A DNA stretch of 32,310 nucleotides, from contig NZ_MJAJ01000002.1 of NCBI RefSeq assembly GCF_001746365.1, positions 1 to 32,310 of the forward strand, in the 5' to 3' direction. Numbering within the stretch: position 1 is the stretch's first letter; each line of letters opens with the position of its first letter. Below are positions 1 to 8,327 of the stretch, piece by piece. The notes beneath the pieces were generated by a model that did not search any database, was not told the origin of the DNA, and was given only the letters and a program-made list of their open reading frames with translations. This stretch comes from Streptomyces sp. LUP30 (GTDB lineage: Bacteria; Actinomycetota; Actinomycetes; Streptomycetales; Streptomycetaceae). Made by a program: the position numbers and the translations under genes.

Positions 1-3000
1 CGACCAACCCACCAACCCCTCCAACGCCACACCACACTCAACAAACCGCGCAGCAAACACCTCCGACACATCCAACAACTCCACCGCCATACCCACCCAC
101 TGCGCACCCTGACCCGGAAACACGAACACCGGCGACGCAGCACCACCCACCACACAACCCGACGCCACCCACTCACCCGCGACACCCACCGACCGGCACT
201 CGAACACCGACCGCGACCGCCACAACGACCACGCCACATCCACCGGGTCAAGGGAGCCGGACTCGGCGGCGAACTTCGCGAGCCGGGACTCCTGCTCCGC
301 GAGCGCGGACGGAGTGCGGGCGGAGACGAGCCAGGGCGGTGCGACCTCACGGGCAGACGCACCCGCGACCGGGTGAGCGAACTCGGTCACGACCGGTTCC
401 GTCACGACCGGTGCGGTCACCGCCGGCTCGGACACGACCGGTGCGGTCACGCCTTCGAGGACGACGTGGGCGTTGGTGCCGCTGATGCCGAACGACGACA
501 CCGCCGCCCGCCGCGGCCGGCCGTCGGTCGCCTCCCACGCACGGGTCTGCGCCAGCAACTCCACCGCACCCGCGGACCAGTCGACCAGCGGCGAGGGGGT
601 CTCGGCGTGCAGGGACTTCGGCAGCACCGCTGCCCTCATTGCCTGCACCATCTTGATCACGCCGCCGACGCCGGCCGCCGCCTGTGCGTGACCGATGTTC
701 GACTTGAGGGACCCGAGCCACAACGGACGGTCGCCGTCGCGCTCCTGACCGTAGGTCGCCAGCAGCGCCTGCGCCTCGATCGGGTCACCCAGCTTCGTCC
801 CCGTGCCGTGCGCCTCCACCACGTCCACATCCGCAGCCGACAGACCCGCATCCGCCAACGCCGCACGGATCACCCGCTGCTGCGCAAGACCGTTCGGCGC
901 CGTCAACCCGTTCGACGCACCGTCCTGATTGATCGCCGAACCCCGCACCACCGCCAGCACCTGATGCCCCAGCGCCCGCGCGTCCGACAACCGCTCCAGC
1001 AGCAGCACACCCACACCCTCGGCCCAGTTGGTGCCGTCGGCGCCGGCCGCGAAGGGCTTGCAGCGGCCGTCGGCGGCCAGGCCGCGCTGACGGCTGAACT
1101 CGACGAACATGCCGGGGCCGGACATCACGGTGGCTCCGGCGGCCAGGGCCAGTGAGCACTCTCCGGAGCGCAGCGCGCGCACCGCCAGGTGCAGGGCGAC
1201 CAGGGAGGAGGAGCAGGCCGTGTCGACGGTGACCGCCGGGCCCTCCAACCCCAGGGCGTAGGCGATGCGCCCGGACGCCACACTGGCCGTCGTGCCCGTG
1301 AGGAGGTGCCCTTCGGCGGCCTCGCCCGCTTCGTGGAGGCGGGGGCCGTACTCGGGCGCGGTGACTCCGACGAAGACTCCGGTGGCAGTGGCGTGCAGAG
1401 CGCGGGGGTCGAGTCCTGCCCGTTCGATGGTCTCCCAGGAGGTTTCCAGGAGCAGCCGCTGCTGCGGGTCCATCGCCGTCGCCTCACGCGGCGAGATCCC
1501 GAAGAAGGCGGCGTCGAACTCGGCCGCGCCCGCCAGGAACCCGCCCTCGCGCACATAGGTGGTGCCGGTGCGGTCGGGGTCGGGGTCGTAGAGGGCCTCG
1601 ACGTCCCAGCCACGATCGGTGGGGAACGCGGTGACGGCGTCGGTCTCGTCGCGGACCAGGCGCCACAGGTCCTCGGGCGCGCGGACGCCGCCGGGGAAGC
1701 GGCACCCCATCGACACGATCGCGATCGGTTCGTCGGCGACCGCGTGGCGACCACGTGAGGCGACTTCGGCGAAGGCGGGGGCGGCGGCGCTCAGGCTCCC
1801 GGCGAGCCGGGCGGGCGTGGGGTACTCGTAGACGGCGGTCGTCGCGAGGGTGAGGCCGCCGACGGAGTTGATCCGGTCGCGCAGCTCGACGGCGGTGACG
1901 GAGTCGATGCCGAGATCCTTGAAGGTCCGCTGGGGGTCGACCAGAGCCTGGTCCGGGTAGCCGAGGACGACCGCGGTGCACTCACGGACGAGGCGGAGCG
2001 CGTCACCGCTGCCGAGTACGGAGCCCGCCTCGTCGTCGGAGGCGGTCGCCGTGGGGTCCGCGGGGGCGTCGACGCAGGGTGCCGTCGCGGTGGCCGTCGG
2101 CGCGTTCGCGACGTCGTCCGAGGCTCCGGTGACCCAGTGGCGTCGGCGCTGGAAGGCGTAGGTGGGCAGCTCGCGACGCCGGGGCTCCAGACCGGCGAAG
2201 ACCGGGGTCCAGTCGACGTCGGCGCCGTGGCTCCACAGGGCGCCGAGGGAGGCCTGGAACCGGGTGGCTCCGCCCTGGCCCCTGCGCAGGGTTCCGGTGA
2301 CGACCGCCTGCCGGGGGCCGGTCGCGTCCTCGACGGTCTCCTTGACCGGAGCGATGAGCACGGGATGCGGGCTGACCTCGACGAACGCGCCGTGACCCGC
2401 GAGCGCCAGAGCACGCACGGCCGGTTCCAGGAGGACGGGGTTGCGCAGGTTGTCGTACCAGTACCGGGCGTCGGTGACCGGACCTTCGAGCCAGTCTCCG
2501 GTGACGGTGGACAGGAAGGGCACGTCCGGCCGGCGCGGGGTGATCCCCGCGAGGAGGTCGAGCATCTGCTCGCGCACCGGGTTCACATGCGGAGAATGGG
2601 AGGCGTAGTCGATTCCGACGCGGCCGGCACGGATGTTCTCGCGCTCCGCGGTGGCGAGGATGTCGTCGAGGGTCTCGATGTCGGCGGAGACGACCGTGGA
2701 GGCAGGGCCGTTGAGGGCGGCGACGGTGACGCGATCGTCCCATTTCCGGGTGAATCGGCGGGCGGCGTCCTCGGAAAGGGCGAGCACGACCATTCCGCTG
2801 CGGCCCTCGAGCGGTACGAGGATCTTGCTGCGCAGAGCGACGACCAGGGCGGCGTCCTCCAGGCTGAGGGCTCCGGCCACGCAGGCGGCGGCGATCTCGC
2901 CCTGCGAGTGGCCGACGACGGCGGCGGGCCGGACGCCGTACGACTGCCACAGGGCGGCCAGGGACACCATGACGGCCCAGAGCACGGGCTGCACGACGTC

Positions 3001-4788
3001 GGACCGGTCCAGGGGCGGAGCGTCGGCGTCGCCGCGCAGCACTGCTGCGAGATCCCATGCGACGTGCGGCGCCAGCGCCTGGCCGCACTCGGTGAGGCGT
3101 GCCGCGAAGACGGGTGAGGACGCGAGGAGTTCGGCGGCCATGCCGGCCCACTGGCTGCCCTGGCCGGGGAAGACGAACACGGGCCGGTTCACGTCGCCGT
3201 CGAGGGGGTGGGACGGGACCGCTGCCGTGATGCCGCTGAGCAGAGCGGCGGTGTCCGAGCCCACGGCGAGGGCCCGGTGCGCGAGCGGGGTGCGGGTGGT
3301 CAGCAGGGACCACCCGATGTCGACGGGGTCGGCGTCGGTGTCGCGGACATGTGCGGTGAGGCGGTCCGTCTGGAGGCGGAGCGCGCCAGGGGTGGCGGCG
3401 GACAGCAGCCAGGGCACGGTCGCGGGGGTGGAGCGCGGCTGCCGCGGGTCGTCCTCGGCCGCGGGAGCTTCTTCGAGGACGAGGTGGACGTTGGTGCCGC
3501 CCATGCCGAAGGAGGAGACCCCGGCGCGCAGCGGGTCGCCGGGGACGGCCGGGGCCCAGGCGGTGGTGTCGCGCTGGACGCGCAGGCCGAGGCCGTCGAG
3601 GTCGATGGCGGGGTTCGGCTCGTCGTGGTGCAGGCTCGGCACGAGCCGACGGTGGGACAGGCAGAGCACCGCCTTGAGCAGTCCTGCGATGCCGGCGGCG
3701 CCCTCCAGGTGGCCGATGTTGGTCTTCACCGAGCCGACGGCCAGCGGGGCGCGTCGTCCGTCGGCGGTGCCGAGCACCGCACCGAGGGCTGCGGCCTCGA
3801 CGGGGTCGCCGACGCGGGTTCCGGTCCCGTGGAGTTCGACGTAGCCGATGCCGGCGGGGTCGACCCCGGCGCGCCGGCACGCGGTGCGCAGGACCGCCGC
3901 CTGGGCGTCGGCGTCCGGAGTGGTGATGCTGGATCCGGCGCCGTCGTTGTTGAGGGCGCCGCCGCGGATGACGGCGTGGATGTGGTCACCGTCGGCGACG
4001 GCGCGTGAGAGCAGCTTCAACACGACGATGCCGCCGCCTTCGCCGCGTACGTAGCCGTTGGCGCGGGCGTCGAAGGTGTGGCAGGCGCCGTCCGGGGAGA
4101 GCGCCCCGAACTGGGCCGCCGCCAGGGAGCTTCGCGGATCGAGGTTGAGGTGCACTCCGCCGGCGAGGGCGAGGTCGCAGTCACCGAGCCGGAGGCTGTC
4201 GCAGGCGAGCTGGACGGCGACCAGGGAGGACGACTGAGCGCTGTCGACGGTCACGCTGGGGCCGCTGACGCCGAGCGCGTAGGACAGCCGGTTGGCGATG
4301 AGGGAGCGGTGGAGGCCGGTGAGCGTGTGGTGTCCGGTTCCCTGTCCTGCGTCGCGGACGACGTCGGCGTAGTCGCACCCGTCGACGCCCAGGTAGACCG
4401 CCACGGCGCGCAGGGCGGCGGTGACCGGGACACCGGCGTGCTCCAGGGCCTCCCAGCCCAGTTCGAGAGCGAGGCGGGCCTGCGGGTCCATGGCGTCGGC
4501 CTCGCGGGGCGAGATGCCGAAGAACGCGGCGTCGAAGTCGGCGGGTGCGCTGACGTAGCCGCCGCGCAGGGGTGCGGTGCCACCGTGCGGGGTGGGCCAG
4601 CCCTGCGCGGGTGCGCCCGCGCGCCGGTCCTGCGGGGTGTCGGTGACGGCGCTGCGGCCCGCGGCCAGCAGCTCCCAGTAGGCGGCCGGATCGTCGGCGC
4701 CCGGGAGCCGGCACGCGAGGCCGACCACGGCCACGGGCTCGTGACCCGGAGCGGTGTTTCGGACGGCGGTGGGCACCGGCTGGTTCAT
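1..4788 (-). CDS. Modular type I PKS, KSQ loading module plus start of module 1 (partial, runs off left edge)
   Basis: The reading frame is open from ATG 4788 to the window edge (1596 codons) and the catalytic residues are all in that frame. Domain order, by approximate residue: KSQ 15-435, AT 535-845, ACP 935-1005, KS 1018-1440, start of a second AT from about 1550. In the first KS the active site reads VDSAQSSS with Gln185 in place of Cys, the hallmark of loading KSQ domains that decarboxylate an extender to make the starter. HGTGT and NIGH motifs are kept. The loading AT has GHSQGE (Ser628) and YASH (Tyr728), a methylmalonyl-CoA signature, so a propionyl starter is inferred. The ACP has GIDS (Ser963). 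The second KS has a normal VDTACSSS (Cys1192). GGAG lies 8 nt before the start codon. The gene is divergent from deoxysugar genes, which suggests a glycosylated macrolide-like product; the compound cannot be named from this part. Confidence 0.96.
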   Translation of the reverse strand, partial: MNQPVPTAVRNTAPGHEPVAVVGLACRLPGADDPAAYWELLAAGRSAVTDTPQDRRAGAPAQGWPTPHGGTAPLRGGYVSAPADFDAAFFGISPREADAMDPQARLALELGWEALEHAGVPVTAALRAVAVYLGVDGCDYADVVRDAGQGTGHHTLTGLHRSLIANRLSYALGVSGPSVTVDSAQSSSLVAVQLACDSLRLGDCDLALAGGVHLNLDPRSSLAAAQFGALSPDGACHTFDARANGYVRGEGGGIVVLKLLSRAVADGDHIHAVIRGGALNNDGAGSSITTPDADAQAAVLRTACRRAGVDPAGIGYVELHGTGTRVGDPVEAAALGAVLGTADGRRAPLAVGSVKTNIGHLEGAAGIAGLLKAVLCLSHRRLVPSLHHDEPNPAIDLDGLGLRVQRDTTAWAPAVPGDPLRAGVSSFGMGGTNVHLVLEEAPAAEDDPRQPRSTPATVPWLLSAATPGALRLQTDRLTAHVRDTDADPVDIGWSLLTTRTPLAHRALAVGSDTAALLSGITAAVPSHPLDGDVNRPVFVFPGQGSQWAGMAAELLASSPVFAARLTECGQALAPHVAWDLAAVLRGDADAPPLDRSDVVQPVLWAVMVSLAALWQSYGVRPAAVVGHSQGEIAAACVAGALSLEDAALVVALRSKILVPLEGRSGMVVLALSEDAARRFTRKWDDRVTVAALNGPASTVVSADIETLDDILATAERENIRAGRVGIDYASHSPHVNPVREQMLDLLAGITPRRPDVPFLSTVTGDWLEGPVTDARYWYDNLRNPVLLEPAVRALALAGHGAFVEVSPHPVLIAPVKETVEDATGPRQAVVTGTLRRGQGGATRFQASLGALWSHGADVDWTPVFAGLEPRRRELPTYAFQRRRHWVTGASDDVANAPTATATAPCVDAPADPTATASDDEAGSVLGSGDALRLVRECTAVVLGYPDQALVDPQRTFKDLGIDSVTAVELRDRINSVGGLTLATTAVYEYPTPARLAGSLSAAAPAFAEVASRGRHAVADEPIAIVSMGCRFPGGVRAPEDLWRLVRDETDAVTAFPTDRGWDVEALYDPDPDRTGTTYVREGGFLAGAAEFDAAFFGISPREATAMDPQQRLLLETSWETIERAGLDPRALHATATGVFVGVTAPEYGPRLHEAGEAAEGHLLTGTTASVASGRIAYALGLEGPAVTVDTACSSSLVALHLAVRALRSGECSLALAAGATVMSGPGMFVEFSRQRGLAADGRCKPFAAGADGTNWAEGVGVLLLERLSDARALGHQVLAVVRGSAINQDGASNGLTAPNGLAQQRVIRAALADAGLSAADVDVVEAHGTGTKLGDPIEAQALLATYGQERDGDRPLWLGSLKSNIGHAQAAAGVGGVIKMVQAMRAAVLPKSLHAETPSPLVDWSAGAVELLAQTRAWEATDGRPRRAAVSSFGISGTNAHVVLEGVTAPVVSEPAVTAPVVTEPVVTEFAHPVAGASAREVAPPWLVSARTPSALAEQESRLAKFAAESGSLDPVDVAWSLWRSRSVFECRSVGVAGEWVASGCVVGGAASPVFVFPGQGAQWVGMAVELLDVSEVFAARFVECGVALEGLVGWS

Positions 4789-5150
4789 CGATGGCACTCC
4801 AAAACCGGGGGCGGGAGGCTGGGGGTGGCTCACACATTCGCACGCGGACAGGGGCCGTCCGGCGATCCGGGGAGACGCTCTAGGGGAATCTCTAGGCACG
4901 TCGTGGGCCTCGCCCCGGTCGGTCGCCCCCGGCCGGCCGCGGCCCCTGCCGCCGGACGCGGTGGCGGGCCATAGCCAGGGGCGGGGCCCGCCGCAAGGGG
5001 AGGCGGTCTAGGCGAATGCTCGAATACGAACGGGCACTCTGTGGGGGCGGATTCGGTTACGCGTCCTTCGGCGCGGGTGCACGCGCCGGCGCCCGGCCCT
5101 GGTTGATCACGCGAACGGTCGCACTCCCCGGTCGAAAGAAGGGCTGATGG
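4789..5150. promoter_or_regulatory. Divergent promoter region between PKS and sugar 2,3-dehydratase
   Basis: This 362-bp gap must hold both start regions. No coding frame in it looks real. It contains a direct repeat of CTCTAGG (4878-4884 and 4890-4896) with a 5-bp spacer, and a third TCTAGG at 5007-5012. CTAG-containing words are rare in such GC-rich DNA, so the clustering stands out. Ribosome-binding sites are visible at both ends: CTCC at 4797-4800 (GGAG on the minus strand) for the PKS, and AAAGAAGGG at about 5135-5143 for the dehydratase. I cannot assign -35/-10 boxes with confidence. Confidence 0.6.
4878..4896. promoter_or_regulatory. CTCTAGG direct repeat, candidate operator
   Basis: Two copies of CTCTAGG are separated by GGAAT, giving a 12-bp period. 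The first copy with its flank (CTCTAGGGGAATC, 4878-4890) matches CTCTAGGAAAATC at 7617-7629, upstream of the tetR gene at 7658, at 11 of 13 positions. A related TCTAGGCGAAT sits at 5007-5017. I infer a shared regulator-binding site; which protein binds is unknown. Confidence 0.4.
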
Positions 5151-6530
5151 ATGACTCCGACAATCGCGCCTGCGGCGTCGCACGGCGAGGAGGCCCGCAC
5201 ACTGGCGGCTCTGGCGGTCTCCGCGGCGACCGTCGACGGCGGTGTGCTCAGCGACGTGGAACTCGCGGCGTGGCTGGAGGACAGGCGTCGCGCCCACCCT
5301 CAGCAGGTGGAACGGGTGCCGTTCGAGGGGCTGGCCGGCTGGCGGTTCGAGGAGGGGACCGGCGATCTGCGGCACGCGAGCGGTGGCTTCTTCTCGGTGC
5401 ACGGGCTGCGGGTCCACTCGGACTTCGGTCCGGTTTCCGAGTGGGAGCAACCGATCGTCGATCAGCCCGAGATCGGGATCCTGGGGATCGCCATGCGGGA
5501 GTTCGGGGGAATACCTCACCTGCTGCTGCAGGCGAAGTCGGAGCCGGGCAACGTGAACGGGATGCAGTTGTCACCGACCGTCCAGGCGACGAAGAGCAAC
5601 TACATGCGGGTGCACGGAGGTTCGGCCGTCCGGTACCTGGAGTGCTTCCGCAGTCCGGAGCCTGGTGCGGTGGTGGCCGACGTCCTCCAGTCGGAGCAGG
5701 GTTCGTGGTTCCTGCGCAAGAGGAACCGCAACATGATCGTGCGGGTCGGTCCTGAGGTGGAGGCCGGCGAGGACTTCGCCTGGCTGACTCTGCGTCAGGT
5801 GAACATGCTCCTCAAGCAGGACAACGTCGTGAACATGGACGCCCGGACTGTCCTGTCGTGCCTGCCCGACTGGCGGGCGGACGCCTCCGCCCTGGCCGGA
5901 TCGCTGCACTCGGACGCCGAGATACGCAGTTGGATCACTCGGCGACGGGCGGAGCACGAGGTCAGCGTGGCGCCGATCGGGCTCGCGGACACACAGGGCT
6001 GGCGGCACGATCCCCACACGGTGTCCCACGTGCGCGGACACCACTTCAGCGTGGTGGCCGTGGACGTCGTCTCGGGCCGCCGTGAAGTGGCGGCGTGGTC
6101 GCAGCCGCTCATCGAGCCGCACGGGACGGGCATCGCCGCCCTGTTCGTACGCCGGGTCGACGGCGTACGCCACGTGCTGCTGCGGGCGCGCGCCGAGGCC
6201 GGCTTCCTGACGGTGGTCGAGCTGGGGCCGACGGTGCAGTGCACGGTCCAGAACTACTCGCACCTGCCGCGCGCATCGTGGCCGCCCTACCTGGACGAGG
6301 TGCAGAACCGGCGCGGCAGCGCGGTGTACGACGTGCTGCTGTCGGAGGAGGGCGGGCGATTCCTCAACGCCCAGAGCCACTACGTGATCATCGAGATCGA
6401 GGACGAGACGCCTCTGGAATCGGAGGAGTTCCGCTGGGTGTCGCTACGGCAGGTCGATGAACTGCTGCGCTACAGCCACAACTTGAGCGTGCAGGCACGT
6501 ACGCTGGTCACCGCGCTGAGGTCGCTGTGA
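5151..6530 (+). CDS. NDP-hexose 2,3-dehydratase
   Basis: The 459-residue product belongs to the EvaA/TylCVI-type family, which removes the C2 hydroxyl of NDP-4-keto-6-deoxyglucose to give a 3,4-diketo-2,6-dideoxy sugar. The family is built of two tandem similar halves and this is visible here. Each half has a WLxxRR-type segment, a W-rich strand (GWRFEEGTG; GWRHDPHTV), an H(F)SV segment, EWEQPI / AWSQPLI, GI...HLLLQAKSE / HVLLRARAE, a GPTVQ...NY motif (LSPTVQATKSNY; LGPTVQCTVQNY), and a closing FAWLTLRQVN / FRWVSLRQVD. Length is normal. The start at 5151 is chosen because AAAGAAGGG ends about 7 nt upstream; an out-of-frame ATG lies at 5147. Its stop overlaps the next gene's GTG start, so the two are translationally coupled. 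Confidence 0.93.
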   Translation: MTPTIAPAASHGEEARTLAALAVSAATVDGGVLSDVELAAWLEDRRRAHPQQVERVPFEGLAGWRFEEGTGDLRHASGGFFSVHGLRVHSDFGPVSEWEQPIVDQPEIGILGIAMREFGGIPHLLLQAKSEPGNVNGMQLSPTVQATKSNYMRVHGGSAVRYLECFRSPEPGAVVADVLQSEQGSWFLRKRNRNMIVRVGPEVEAGEDFAWLTLRQVNMLLKQDNVVNMDARTVLSCLPDWRADASALAGSLHSDAEIRSWITRRRAEHEVSVAPIGLADTQGWRHDPHTVSHVRGHHFSVVAVDVVSGRREVAAWSQPLIEPHGTGIAALFVRRVDGVRHVLLRARAEAGFLTVVELGPTVQCTVQNYSHLPRASWPPYLDEVQNRRGSAVYDVLLSEEGGRFLNAQSHYVIIEIEDETPLESEEFRWVSLRQVDELLRYSHNLSVQARTLVTALRSL

Positions 6531-7522
6531 CGGCCCCGGCGGCGCGGCCGCTGCGCCTCGGGGTCATCGGTACCTCGTCGATGGCCGAGCGGCGGGTCCT
6601 GCCGACGGTGACCCGCATGCCGGAGTGGGAGCTGGTGGCCGTCGCCGGACGTGCGGCGAAGAAGGCGGCCAGCTTCGCGGAACGGTTCGGCTGCGCGGCC
6701 GAGGAGGACGCCGAGGCACTGCTGGAGCGAACGGACGTGGACGCGGTGTACGTGTCGACCCCGACGGCCCTGCACCGCCCCTGGGCCGAGCGGGCACTGC
6801 ACGCGGGCAAGCACGTGCTGGTGGAGAAGCCGATCGGGGTCGACGCCGCCGAAGCGCGTTCCCAGTGCGCGCTGGCGGCGGAACGCGGACTGGCGCTGCG
6901 GGAGAACTTCATGTTCCTGCACCATCCGCAACACGCCAGGGTGCGGGAACTGGTGGCCGAGGGCCGGGTGGGCCGGCCGGCCTCCTTCCGTGCCGCGTTC
7001 TGCATTCCGCCGCTGCCGCAGGACGACATCCGCTACGACGCCCGGCTGGGCGGCGGCGCGCTGCTCGACGTCGGCGTCTACCCGCTGCGGGCCGCCGTGC
7101 ACCTGCTCGGGCCGGGACTGGAGGTGGCCGGCGCGACGTTGCGCACCCGCGCCTCGGACGGCCTCGATCTGTCGGGTCAGGTACTGCTCACCTCGCCGTC
7201 GGGGGTCCTGGCCGAGTTGGCGTTCGGCTTCGAGCACGCCTACGCGTCGACCTACACGGTGTGGGGCGATCGGGCCCGGCTGACGGTGACCCGGGCGTTC
7301 ACTCCGCCGGCCACCCACCAGCCGCTGCTCGTCATCGAGGAACAGGACCGCGAGGAGCGGCTGTCTCTGCCCGCCGCCGACCAGCTGGCGCTCCTGCTGG
7401 CGGAGTTCGCGCGCGCGGGCCGCTCGGGCGGCGGCGACAGCCGGCAGCTCATGGACTCGATCGCCACGATGGACCTGGTCGACGCCGTCCGCAGGACGGC
7501 TCGACGGACCCCGGTGTGCTGA
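6527..7522 (+). CDS. NDP-hexose 3-ketoreductase (Gfo/Idh/MocA family)
   Basis: A 331-residue NAD(P)H-dependent oxidoreductase. An N-terminal Rossmann motif, GVIGTSSMAERRVLP, occupies about residues 9-23, and EKPIG at about 101 carries the conserved active-site Lys. LDVGVYPLRAAVHLLG at about 180-195 is the usual family helix. Family members next to 2,3-dehydratases reduce the 3-keto group of the dehydratase product to give NDP-4-keto-2,6-dideoxyhexose, and the pairing here supports that role over a general sugar dehydrogenase. Translation starts at GTG 6527, which overlaps the upstream TGA in a GTGA arrangement. The stereochemistry at C3 (TylCII-like or TylC1/OleW-like) cannot be read by eye. 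Confidence 0.92.
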   Translation: MTAPAARPLRLGVIGTSSMAERRVLPTVTRMPEWELVAVAGRAAKKAASFAERFGCAAEEDAEALLERTDVDAVYVSTPTALHRPWAERALHAGKHVLVEKPIGVDAAEARSQCALAAERGLALRENFMFLHHPQHARVRELVAEGRVGRPASFRAAFCIPPLPQDDIRYDARLGGGALLDVGVYPLRAAVHLLGPGLEVAGATLRTRASDGLDLSGQVLLTSPSGVLAELAFGFEHAYASTYTVWGDRARLTVTRAFTPPATHQPLLVIEEQDREERLSLPAADQLALLLAEFARAGRSGGGDSRQLMDSIATMDLVDAVRRTARRTPVC

Positions 7523-7616
7523 CGGCCGACCGCCCGAGGCTGCCGGACGGCGGCGCCGGAGACGGGGCCTCGGAGGGCGGGGCAGAGATATCTCGACGAG
7601 GCAACGAACCTCCGAA

Positions 7617-7651
7617 CTCTAGGAAAATCACGATCACGACCCGGTTAATCT
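7617..7651 (+). promoter_or_regulatory. tetR promoter region with CTCTAGG motif
   Basis: CTCTAGGAAAATC at 7617-7629 repeats the motif of the PKS/dehydratase gap. TAATCT at 7646-7651 is a possible -10 box. If so, transcription would start at about 7658, on the A of the ATG, giving a leaderless message. This agrees with the lack of a clear Shine-Dalgarno sequence before the gene. The promoter assignment is inference. Confidence 0.35.
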
Positions 7652-7657
7652 GAAGTC

Positions 7658-8278
7658 ATGACGGCCAGAACACCCAAGGCGCAGACCAGGACTTTCACGC
7701 AGAATGCGCGGCGGGCGCAGATAGTACAGGCGGCTATCGAAACGCTCGCCGACTCCGGCTACCCGAAGGCGTCGTTCAGCAGAATCTCGCAACAGGCCGA
7801 ACTCTGCAGTACAGGAATGATCTCGTACCACTTCTCCGGCAAGCCCGAGCTTTTCGCGGAAGCCGCCCGCGTCATCCTCGAAATGGCCGAAAAGGTGGCC
7901 TGCGTACGCATGGGCGACGAGCGGACGTACCGCGGCAAACTGAGCGCGTACATCACGTCGAACTTCGACTTCATCACGCGCTATCCGATGCACACCCAGG
8001 CGCTCACCGAGATCGTCAAAATGATCCGGGACCGGCAGATCAACGGCCTGGAGGACGTCGAGCGCAGCATCATGTCCGTGGACCGGCTCGCCGACCTGCT
8101 CGAACAGGGCTGTGACGCAGGGGAGTTCGGCGACTTCGACTGCGTCACCATGGCCTTGGCCATCCGTGGCGCGATCGATGCCGTCCTGCGCCGCCATCTG
8201 TCCCAGGCGGCGATGGACCTGGACCGGTGCGCGCGCGAACTGACGGTCGCGTTCGACCGCTGCACGACGCCCGTGTGA
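7658..8278 (+). CDS. TetR/AcrR family transcriptional regulator
   Basis: A 206-residue protein with an N-terminal TetR helix-turn-helix (about residues 18-65). RRAQIVQAAIETLADSGY is followed by SRISQQAELCSTGMISYHF, the recognition-helix region with the typical YHF ending, and then KPELF. The rest is a helical ligand-binding domain with no clear subfamily signature. It lies 135 bp after the deoxysugar pair, on the same strand, and 49 bp before a membrane protein gene. The CTCTAGG motif upstream is shared with the PKS promoter gap, so it may regulate itself and the PKS cluster; that link is inferred. Start codon 7658 lacks a good ribosome-binding site, and leaderless translation is possible. 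Confidence 0.9.
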   Translation: MTARTPKAQTRTFTQNARRAQIVQAAIETLADSGYPKASFSRISQQAELCSTGMISYHFSGKPELFAEAARVILEMAEKVACVRMGDERTYRGKLSAYITSNFDFITRYPMHTQALTEIVKMIRDRQINGLEDVERSIMSVDRLADLLEQGCDAGEFGDFDCVTMALAIRGAIDAVLRRHLSQAAMDLDRCARELTVAFDRCTTPV

Positions 8279-8327
8279 GACCAAGTTCGGCCGGCATGCC
8301 CAAGGCCACGACTCCGGAGCACATCTT

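Noticed and set aside
2003..3880. Long minus-strand open frame (about 625 codons) inside the PKS gene
   Set aside because: It is out of frame with the KSQ, AT, ACP and KS catalytic residues and is dominated by Arg, Pro and Gly, as expected for a shadow of a GC-rich gene.
2137..4008. Plus-strand open frames opposite the PKS gene
   Set aside because: They are antisense to proven PKS domains, show no motifs and have no ribosome-binding sites.
5147..5755. Plus-strand frame starting 4 nt before the 2,3-dehydratase ATG
   Set aside because: Its translation lacks any family motif, while the 5151 frame carries both halves of the dehydratase.
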